59,225 bases of DNA from Candidatus Peribacteria bacterium (GTDB taxonomy: Bacteria; Patescibacteriota; Gracilibacteria; Peribacterales; Peribacteraceae). This document shows positions 9,601 to 14,843 of the stretch, one piece after another (positions within the stretch are counted from its first letter, which is position 1; each line of letters starts with the position of its first letter). The DNA lies in NCBI GenBank assembly GCA_018652265.1, contig JABICL010000047.1, forward strand, positions 1 to 59,225, in the 5' to 3' direction. The notes under the pieces were generated by a model. It saw only the letters and a program-made list of their open reading frames with translations, had not been told where the DNA came from and ran no database searches. Position numbers and translations under genes: made by a program.

Positions 9601-9651
9601 TAGTGAGTAGTGAGTAGCTTGCTTTTGCTTAGATGCTGTTTTATTGGGCAT
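6607..9651 (-). CDS. UvrD/PcrA-like helicase fused to a RecB-family nuclease domain
   Basis: A 1014-aa superfamily 1A DNA helicase. Motif I GPGTGKT is at 49-55, motif II DEYQD at 283-287 and QAIYRFQGA follows. After the helicase core comes a C-terminal PD-(D/E)XK nuclease domain (about 815-1014) with GKIDRID at 905-911, VIDYK at 922-926 and the RQLTFY motif at 945. It probably acts in double-strand break or replication-fork repair. The start at 9651 is chosen because TAGAAT lies 8 nt upstream. Residues 12-20 come from a dispersed repeat and 387-400 from another, both in frame. The conserved family sequence begins only at about residue 28. Confidence 0.9.
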   Translation of the reverse strand: MPNKTASKQKQATHYSLTTNHFSDLLKMLNPAQKKAVEALEGAVMVIAGPGTGKTQVTAMRTANILNKTQMRPGNILCLTFSTSGVKALRERLRTIIGPDAYGITIDTVHGFCNEIILTHPNIFETFNALEQVSDLEQLRIIKRILNNLKPGSVLGKPSDANPAYKTQVTSRASAILSRISEMKREGISVKDLRDLIPSYKDSINTTASGKERDKNSQVYKNDLRLTKQFEEFCDIYEKYNSELIENQRYDYNDMILFVIEALKTNEFLLSELQEKYQYILADEYQDLNGAQSEVVELITKEPTPDHVPNIFIVGDDDQAIYRFQGASIANMLEFTNRFPDAKVITLTENYRSTQEILDASMNVIGNNENRLAGKIDGIEKDLKAMSLPRRSQTRLTKTGAKPKFVRFPSAETELAAIAEILRKENEKGTDWNDMAVLCRRNGEANELFDVLTCAEIPVILTSKQDLILHPKIRELIVLLRAVESPDNDATLSAALGCEILEIHPMDLGKLWCSYRRQRTHNSLRSFILESEEFSVLNFPFSIIERLHAQKESKTLPEIIELALKDFGLIPRKDDDSADPRTIAVLHAFYDYVKIRSNEQKDMKLVQLLSDLEQYISEPGLKLAYDVPHMEEEGVQLMTAHAAKGMEFKFVLVPHVRYGNWGNRRQGSSFSLPENLIYGSERDEKNLKQEDERRLMYVAMTRAKDNLILTFAENYRSGANIKDAQVSSFMAEAGNLVAEELVDPKDAPKPIETLWKPVFKIDEAFEAFLRDQIKSFELSVTSLNAFLDDPKMFLWTHLLKMPQAKAPYLYFGSAIHHALEMRNRAWQKGEPFDMNNLLESFEESLAKAILTEKERAHYMHEGKELLEKYGSLTNEIPLILSTEKTIKGALTDKLSSTESVIPITGKIDRIDLFNVNGQKCKVIDYKTGRTRKTESAIRKEENLLRQLTFYKLLCDISPSFSHTASLFTFDFVGNPKEERSVIDVQISDEEVEELKELIQIVWKKITSLDFTEVG
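8452..8492. repeat. Family C palindrome inside uvrD
   Basis: CCCGTCTTCGTC, then a tip stem GTCAG/CTGAC, then TACGCCGTGGCAAGC. It adds about 14 residues (387-400) to the helicase in frame. Copies at 10051 and 15406 have the tip stem GTCCGC/GCGGAC, so the tip differs but still pairs. The stretch is clearly more GC-rich than the gene around it. Confidence 0.8.
9592..9618. repeat. Family D (GTTAGTGNGTAG) repeat in the uvrD N-terminus
   Basis: Tandem-like TTAGTGGTTAGTGAGTAG units. On the minus strand they encode ATHYSLTTN of the helicase. The same unit is found at 10100, 15391, 40046-40090 and inside the peptidase gene at 40221. Confidence 0.8.
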
Positions 9652-9659
9652 GGAGCACC

Positions 9660-9665
9660 ATTCTA
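9660..9665 (-). promoter_or_regulatory. -10 element of the uvrD-like gene
   Basis: TAGAAT on the minus strand, 8 nt before the ATG at 9651. It places the start between two other in-frame candidates (9732 and 9570). Confidence 0.5.
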
Positions 9666-9726
9666 GCATAGCGTTCCGTGATCCGCGGTCAGCATTCCGT
9701 ATGCCAAAGAAACTTGGCATTTTCTC

Positions 9727-9754
9727 TTGCAATCAGGCCTCTCATCTATATCAT
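9727..9754 (+). promoter_or_regulatory. Promoter candidate for an intergenic RNA
   Basis: TTGCAA (9727-9732) and TATCAT (9749-9754) are separated by 16 bp, pointing rightward into a structured region that ends in a terminator. Both flanking genes run leftward, so this would drive an independent RNA from about 9761. Confidence 0.45.
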
Positions 9755-9790
9755 GTGTCGGTCCTTATTAGGATTGTTCTTTTAATTCAT

Positions 9791-9868
9791 GGGAAGGTTT
9801 GTTCTATAGTAGGAGAACACTTCGGAGGTTTTCCCCTCCGTCGACAGGTTCAAATCCTGACTTTTCCA
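9791..9868 (+). tRNA. tRNA-like fold, degenerate or non-canonical
   Basis: Acceptor GGGAAGG pairs with CTTTTCC (7 bp with G-U pairs). The D arm is GTTC/GAAC, an arm CGGAGG/CCTCCG has the loop TTTTCC, and the T arm is CAGG-TTCAAAT-CCTG. The anticodon arm has 6 bp and a 6-nt loop, so no normal anticodon can be assigned. The CCA end is not encoded, unlike the three clear tRNAs here. It may be a decayed tRNA or a tRNA mimic. Confidence 0.35.
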
Positions 9869-9940
9869 CTTTCTCGCCTCGGATCATTACGAGGCATCTA
9901 AAGCAGGAGCTGTGCTTAAGCGCTCATTGCTCCAAGTCTT

Positions 9941-9990
9941 AATGTCCCATTTTTATTGCCGGTAGGTTATCCAGATGGGACATTTTTTTA
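9941..9990 (+). terminator. Intrinsic terminator of the intergenic RNA
   Basis: A 10-bp stem AATGTCCCAT/ATGGGACATT (9941-9950 with 9975-9984) with a 24-nt loop, followed by a T-run. The T-run is on the plus side only, so it serves rightward transcription. Confidence 0.75.
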
Positions 9991-10037
9991 TACAAAAAAG
10001 CGAGCAATTTAAAATAAATAATTACAAAATAAATATT

Positions 10038-10115
10038 CCTTAATTGTTCACCCGGCTTCGTCCGCCAAAGCGGACTACGCCGAGACTACGCCGCGGCAAG
10101 CTACTCACTAATCCT
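10038..10115. repeat. Composite repeat (families F, C and D) at the rpoD 3' end
   Basis: CCTTAATTGTTCA (family F), then GGCTTCGTCCGCC with GCGGAC and a partly duplicated CTACGCCG (family C), then GCAAGCTACTCACTAA (families C/D). The last part supplies the final codons and stop of rpoD. The 60 or so bases left of it (9991-10037) are AT-rich with nothing recognised. Confidence 0.75.
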
Positions 10116-11513
10116 CGCACAACTATCACATTTCCTTATTGCTCCGCCTTCATCCTCATCTGGATTTGGGATTTCAATGAGTGTTCCGATTTTACAGTGT
10201 GGACATGACATAGGCTCATCGAACATAGATCCAGAGTTTAGACCTGCTCGTAAAAATTCTTCATCTGGTAATTCTTCTTTTATAGCCGCAGACCTTGGAT
10301 GGTCGCGCATCTTTTGAAGAACCTTTGCTTCTATCTGTCTAATTCTTTCACGTGTAACTCCAAATTCTTTTCCTACTTCCTCTAGTGTATGACCTATTCC
10401 ATCTTTTAGTCCAAACCTCATCTCTATAATCTTTCTTTCACGCGGAGTAAGGAACTTGAGCATTTCGTGAACGTTCTCTTTCTTTAGCTCTTTGTTTGTA
10501 GCCTCGAAAGGAGAGATTGCGTCTTTGTCTTCTATAAAGTCTCCTAAAGTATTATCTTCCTCAGATCCTACTGGAGCTTCTAGAGAGATAATATCTTGGC
10601 TAATCTTTAGAATATGACGCACCTTTTTTACATCCATTCCCAGCTCTACTGCTAGCTCTTCTACAGTTGGTTCTCTTCCTAGTTCTTGAACTGTGCGACG
10701 TTGCGTGTGTGTAAGTTTGTTTATGGTTTCTACCATGTGAACAGGAATTCTAATTGTTCTTGCTTGGTCTGCTATCGCTCTGGTGATTGCCTGTCTGATC
10801 CACCATGTTGCATAAGTAGAGAATTTAAATCCACGCTCTGGATCAAATTTTTCTACTGCACGGAAAAGTCCAATGTTTCCTTCTTGTATAAGATCTAGGA
10901 AAGAAAGACCACGACCTATGTATTTCTTTGCAATGGAAACAACTAAACGTAAGTTTGCTTCTGCAAGTTGTTGCTTTGCCGATGCATCTCCTTTTCTTAT
11001 TCTTCTTGCGAGCTCAACTTCTTTTTTGGCATCGATAAGAGGAACACGACCTATTTCACTTAGGTACATTCTTACAGAGTCATTACTGATTTCTAGGAGA
11101 TCTACTTCACGTTCTTTTTTTCTTTTCTTAGCTTCTTCTTTTGGTAGGTCTTTGCTTACTTCATCTTCTGGAATTCCGGCTGTTGCGATTATGTGGTTAG
11201 CATCATCTCCACTTTCTGCTTCAGCTTCTTTTGAATCTTTGCTGACCTCTTCTTTTTTCCCCTGTTCACCCTTCTCCCATATGAGTGAATCTTTTACATC
11301 TATAATTTCTATACCTAGGTTCATGAATAATTCATAAACCTGATCCAGTAGATCAATATCATTCTCGATATCTGGCACTCCAACCATGATCTCTTGATGT
11401 GTTACATATCTTTGTTCACGCCCCTTTTTAATAAGGTGCTTTATAGAAGGCGGGAACTTTTTAAGATCATCGTCAGTAGGCTGATAGATAAATTTTCTTG
11501 GATGTGAAGCCAT
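10101..11513 (-). CDS. rpoD: Primary sigma factor sigma-70 with C-terminal zinc ribbon
   Basis: Directs RNA polymerase to housekeeping promoters. Region 1.1 is visible at about residues 24-75. An acidic linker follows, then regions 2 ([23 protein letters not shown]), 3 and 4 ([20 protein letters not shown]). After region 4.2 comes an extra tail of about 60 aa with C437-P-H-C440 and C462-D-S-C465, a zinc-ribbon pattern that I do not know from standard RpoD. The last residues ARISE are encoded by a dispersed repeat. TATAAT lies 8 nt before the ATG. It is 470 aa. Confidence 0.97.
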   Translation of the reverse strand: MASHPRKFIYQPTDDDLKKFPPSIKHLIKKGREQRYVTHQEIMVGVPDIENDIDLLDQVYELFMNLGIEIIDVKDSLIWEKGEQGKKEEVSKDSKEAEAESGDDANHIIATAGIPEDEVSKDLPKEEAKKRKKEREVDLLEISNDSVRMYLSEIGRVPLIDAKKEVELARRIRKGDASAKQQLAEANLRLVVSIAKKYIGRGLSFLDLIQEGNIGLFRAVEKFDPERGFKFSTYATWWIRQAITRAIADQARTIRIPVHMVETINKLTHTQRRTVQELGREPTVEELAVELGMDVKKVRHILKISQDIISLEAPVGSEEDNTLGDFIEDKDAISPFEATNKELKKENVHEMLKFLTPRERKIIEMRFGLKDGIGHTLEEVGKEFGVTRERIRQIEAKVLQKMRDHPRSAAIKEELPDEEFLRAGLNSGSMFDEPMSCPHCKIGTLIEIPNPDEDEGGAIRKCDSCARISE

Positions 11514-11521
11514 GTGGGAGG

Positions 11522-11527
11522 ATTATA
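11522..11527 (-). promoter_or_regulatory. -10 element of rpoD
   Basis: A consensus TATAAT on the minus strand, 8 nt before the ATG, predicting a leaderless or nearly leaderless rpoD mRNA. Confidence 0.65.
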
Positions 11528-11573
11528 GTGGAAAATTGCCGATTTCAAAGGCTTAGAATGAGAAATTTTGACA

Positions 11574-11835
11574 GTGCTTCGACACACTCTTCGACAGTCA
11601 AGGCCTGAAGGGCATTCGTCGTGCTGCACTCCTCACGCCTCTTCCAGTCCTTGCCTGCTCAGAGTGGCTCAGCATGACATATATTTAAACACGTCCATCA
11701 TGTCATTCCAGGTCATTCAATCAAAACCCAAAAGCATCCAAATATGTCATGCTGAGCCGTGCTGAGCGAGCTGAACTTGAAGCGGAGCGTAGCGACGCTT
11801 AAGTTCTGCGAGTCGAAGTACGTGTCGAAGCATGC
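11574..11835. repeat. Family A repeats, copies 2a and 2b, filling the rpoD-dnaG gap
   Basis: This 320-bp gap holds no gene. The left half has CTTCGACACACTCTTCGACA to GCTCAGCATGACAT. The right half has TGTCATGCTGAGCCGTGCTG, a variable middle GAACTTGAAGC/GCTTAAGTTC, and GAGTCGAAGTACGTGTCGAAG. The two halves are inverted relative to each other around an AT-rich centre. The right end abuts the dnaG stop. Confidence 0.8.
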
Positions 11836-11836
11836 T

Positions 11837-13600
11837 CTAATTCATAGAACTCAATTTTAATACCTGCTGATACTGTGTAAGCAACCTTTCCTCATCTATT
11901 TTCTTTCCAGAGCTGCGAGCCTCTCTTATGCCGGATATCAATTCTTTTTGCTTTTTCATCAGAATTTCCCTATTTACCTTCTGAAGCAATTTCTTTATCT
12001 CAACTCTAGAAAAATTTGCTGACCATTCACCGAAATGTTCCTCGCAATATAGTTCTAGTATATTTGCAAATTCCTCCGAATCATTTTTCTTGATTTGTTC
12101 TTTAATTTTTTCTTCTATCAAAACTTTATCTATTTCTTCTCCATCTATACCTTCTGCCACCTCTTTAAGTGCTTCGTATAATTTCTTAGATTTTTCTTCT
12201 TCTGGCTCCAGTAATCTTTTTGCAAGATCGATGTGTTCTTTGTAAACAAGAATAATTCCAAGCAAAAGTTCTACTGAGCTAAACTGAGGAGATAAAATTT
12301 GCTTCTGATTATTTTGATTATTTATCTCTTTTTCTTTCTCTTTCTCCATATCATCTTTCAATGCAATTGCAGTTGTTTCAAATAGCGATGCGGTTTTTTT
12401 CATAGCATCTTCACGTTCTACCGAAGATGTCATTGCATTCAATAGTGGAATTATGCGACTAAGAATTTCTTTCTTATCAATTTTTTTATCTCTAATTTCT
12501 ATTTCTGCTTGTGTAATTACTCCGTCGATATAATTCAAAGTGCCTTCTTCTAGGGCTTTTTTTAAATCATCTGGAACAAGTGTTACACATTCGTCAGGAT
12601 CTTTTCCTGCGGGCAGTATCAATGTTTTTACATTGAGTTCTCGGGCTTTGCATAACATATATGCTCTTTCTGCAGCTTGTATGCCCGAGGCATCGTTATC
12701 GAGGCATAGTGTTACTTTGTCTGTGTATCTCTTAAGTATGTTTACATGTTGTTCTGTAAGCGCAATTCCACTTACGGCAACTACATTTTCTATTCCTATT
12801 CTATGAAATGCAGTTACATCGAAGTAGCCTTCTACTAACACTACATTTTTTGATTTTCTTATAGATTCTTTTGCAAGATTGATTCCGAATAATGCAATCG
12901 ACTTATTGTACAGTGGTCCATCTGGAGAATTTATATATTTAGCATCATCGTTTCCTATTGTTCGTCCTCCGAATCCTATTAGATGACCATTGTGATCTCT
13001 TATAGGGAATACAATTCTATTTCTGAATCTATCGTAGATTCTTTCTTCTTGTAATTCTTTTTGTATACCAAGTCCTGCTTTTACTATTTCCGATCTACTG
13101 TGCCCTGCTTTTAGTAGATATGAATATGTGGCATCAAATGAATCTGGAGCATATCCAATCTCAAATTTATCTATCATATCTTTTCCCATTTTTCTTGCTT
13201 CCATATATTTTTTTGCATTCTCATTCTCATTAAGTTGTGATCTATAAAACTCAAGTGCCTTCTCTAGGCAATTTCTTATGCTTTCTTTTTCATCTTTTTT
13301 TATAGATGGCTCTGCGCTTCTCTTTGGCAAATCTACTCCAGTTTTTTCTGCTAGGTCTTTGAGAGCTTGTACAAAATCCACCCCTTCTATCTGCTGATAA
13401 AAACTAAAAATATCTCCACCAGAGCTACATGCAAAACAATATGCAATTCCTTTATCCGGAGAAACAGTCAAACTTGGCTTGGTATCGTTATGGAATGGAC
13501 ATAGTGCTAGAAATTGCTTTCCCTTCTTCTGTAATTGGCAATAACTGCCCACGAGCTCATCTATTGGTAATCTTGCCTTTATCTCTGAAACTGCATCCAT
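11837..13600 (-). CDS. dnaG: DNA primase
   Basis: Synthesises RNA primers at the replication fork. The CHC2-type zinc finger is visible as Cys34, His37, Cys55 and Cys58 (CPFHND ... YCFACSSGGD). The TOPRIM catalytic core includes VVLVEGYFDV (around residue 258) and LDNDASG. The C-terminal region (about 430-587) is helical and would bind the DnaB helicase. The length (587 aa) is normal. TATCAT lies 9 nt before the ATG. In many bacteria dnaG precedes rpoD in one operon; here the order is kept but a repeat-filled gap separates them. Confidence 0.96.
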   Translation of the reverse strand: MDAVSEIKARLPIDELVGSYCQLQKKGKQFLALCPFHNDTKPSLTVSPDKGIAYCFACSSGGDIFSFYQQIEGVDFVQALKDLAEKTGVDLPKRSAEPSIKKDEKESIRNCLEKALEFYRSQLNENENAKKYMEARKMGKDMIDKFEIGYAPDSFDATYSYLLKAGHSRSEIVKAGLGIQKELQEERIYDRFRNRIVFPIRDHNGHLIGFGGRTIGNDDAKYINSPDGPLYNKSIALFGINLAKESIRKSKNVVLVEGYFDVTAFHRIGIENVVAVSGIALTEQHVNILKRYTDKVTLCLDNDASGIQAAERAYMLCKARELNVKTLILPAGKDPDECVTLVPDDLKKALEEGTLNYIDGVITQAEIEIRDKKIDKKEILSRIIPLLNAMTSSVEREDAMKKTASLFETTAIALKDDMEKEKEKEINNQNNQKQILSPQFSSVELLLGIILVYKEHIDLAKRLLEPEEEKSKKLYEALKEVAEGIDGEEIDKVLIEEKIKEQIKKNDSEEFANILELYCEEHFGEWSANFSRVEIKKLLQKVNREILMKKQKELISGIREARSSGKKIDEERLLTQYQQVLKLSSMN

Positions 13601-13704
13601 GGGGGTGGGATGATAACATTTATCTCAGAAAGAGAGTATCAGTAATGTGTTCAAAGCCTAGAAAATGTTTGATATTCATTTTTGAGTTATATAGCATTAT
13701 GAAC

Positions 13705-13962
13705 ATGCTTAAATTAACTCCATCAGAACGACTAGCAAAAGCTTTCCAGAAGAAAGTAAGTGATGACTGTCCAGATAATGAGGATTTTCTTTATGGAGAT
13801 AATCAATGTGGAAATGGCGTGACCAATGCCAGGCAATTGAGTGCTGATGCAAATGTAAGATTCGCACGCGGAGTAAATACCCTTTTTGTCAGACAGATTT
13901 GTGCTACTAATATGCAGCATGATTTGAAGGCAATGCCTAACGATTTCAAAGTAGTAACGTAG
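13705..13962 (+). CDS. Small protein of unknown function
   Basis: An 85-aa soluble protein with three cysteines and no recognised family; MLKLTPSERLAKAFQKK forms a likely basic N-terminal helix. The start at 13705 is preferred to 13699 because TAGCAT (13692-13697) lies 7 nt before it. It faces the acyl-carrier-protein operon on the other strand. Confidence 0.5.
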   Translation: MLKLTPSERLAKAFQKKVSDDCPDNEDFLYGDNQCGNGVTNARQLSADANVRFARGVNTLFVRQICATNMQHDLKAMPNDFKVVT

Positions 13963-13989
13963 CGCGCTTTAATTTCATCGTGTATCACA

Positions 13990-14394
13990 CTATGTGCTTT
14001 CAGGGTTAAGCTTGTTGTCAACGAAGTTTACGAGCATTTGTACTGTGAACATGTGTTGTATATTTTCTATCTCAGGATTTTCTGCAAATTTATCTACATT
14101 TGCATGTGGCATTGATTCTCTTATTTTTGCTATGCCACTTCTAGTCACTATTCCTTCATGCTCTAGTTTTGTATCAACCGAGCTTTCTAGCAGATTTTCT
14201 GAAGGGAATAGTTCATGTTCTCCAATCCTAATGTGGAACACTTTTTCCAACCTAAATCTAATGTCCAGGAAGTCTATAGATTCAGCGCCAAGCTTTTCTA
14301 TAAGAGTTGCTTCTGGAATTACTTCGTCTTCATCTACGCCAAGCGCATCTACTAGCACATCTGTAACCCTGTCGAGTATTTCTTGTCGTTCCAT
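13990..14394 (-). CDS. Acyl carrier protein with long C-terminal insertion
   Basis: Carries acyl intermediates on a phosphopantetheine arm. The attachment motif is GAESIDFLDI, with Ser39 followed by the helix RFRLEKVF. Normal ACPs have about 78 aa; this one has 134. A 55-residue insertion precedes the final helix-III-like segment MFTVQMLVNFVDNKL. It sits 15 nt after an ACP-like paralogue in the same operon. No fatty-acid or polyketide synthesis genes occur in the window, so the acyl partner is unknown. Confidence 0.85.
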   Translation of the reverse strand: MERQEILDRVTDVLVDALGVDEDEVIPEATLIEKLGAESIDFLDIRFRLEKVFHIRIGEHELFPSENLLESSVDTKLEHEGIVTRSGIAKIRESMPHANVDKFAENPEIENIQHMFTVQMLVNFVDNKLNPEST

Positions 14395-14409
14395 AGCTAA
14401 ATAAATTTT

Positions 14410-14802
14410 CTACTGAGCTGCTTCGTCTATTTCTACATCTACACCTACATCAGCTACCTCTTCATTTAAATCTTCTATCTGCTGAAGTGCAACAGTTACA
14501 ACGTTTGCAACATGTCCAATTGTTGGGAACTGTACATCGCCTTGTGGTTGTAGAGTTTGTGTCAACGCCCCACCATGCACTCTCTTGTTTTGTAGTAGTG
14601 CATTTGTATCTATTGTTACACCGAATCTTTCTTCAAGTCCTTTGGCAAGCGTGCAAAAGTTCTCTCTGGTTGCCGCTACTTCTCCTCCAACAATATATAA
14701 GGAAGATAATTCTTCATTTAAGTTAGATGGTTCAATAAATCCAACCTCTGATGCTACAGATATGGAAGCTGCTTCGATTTCTTTTCTATCAATATTTGTC
14801 AT
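14410..14802 (-). CDS. ACP-like protein lacking the attachment serine
   Basis: A 130-aa protein of no firm family. The segment AKGLEERFGVTID and the later FPTIGHVANVVTVALQQ line up with helix II and helix III of acyl carrier proteins, separated by a similar long insertion as in the next gene. The residue aligned with the phosphopantetheine serine is Arg (TRENF). It may be a non-acylated partner or scaffold for the true ACP downstream. TATTAT lies 6 nt before the ATG. The homology is my inference from pattern and context. Confidence 0.5.
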   Translation of the reverse strand: MTNIDRKEIEAASISVASEVGFIEPSNLNEELSSLYIVGGEVAATRENFCTLAKGLEERFGVTIDTNALLQNKRVHGGALTQTLQPQGDVQFPTIGHVANVVTVALQQIEDLNEEVADVGVDVEIDEAAQ

Positions 14803-14843
14803 ATCTGCATAATAATCACAAAAATAAATCAGTCAACAAATTA

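Larger units (their letters stand above)
9761..9990 (+). ncRNA. Candidate structured ncRNA with a tRNA-like part
   Basis: A rightward unit of about 230 nt between two leftward genes, with a promoter-like start and a terminator at its end. In order: a small hairpin GTCCT/AGGAT, a tRNA-like fold (9791-9868), a hairpin GCCTCG/CGAGGC (9876-9895), a stem GGAGC/GCTCC (9906-9933) and the terminator stem. No reading frame matches a known protein. I could not match it to tmRNA, RNase P, SRP or 6S RNA by their conserved motifs. The existence of the transcript is inferred. Confidence 0.45.

Noticed and set aside
9570-9732. Other starts for the UvrD-like gene (9732 and 9570)
   Set aside because: 9732 adds residues without a placed -10; 9570 fits the conserved part but has no -10 at the usual distance. 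9651 has TAGAAT 8 nt upstream.
9570-9990. tmRNA
   Set aside because: The paired acceptor halves are only 78 nt apart, no tag peptide ending in ALAA or similar is seen, and the 5' conserved region is missing.
9570-9990. RNase P or SRP RNA
   Set aside because: The conserved words of RNase P (GAGGAAAGTCC) and of the SRP M-domain hairpin are absent on both strands.
11568-11765. Open reading frame in the rpoD-dnaG gap
   Set aside because: It lies entirely in family A repeats, with repeat-derived peptide and no start signal.
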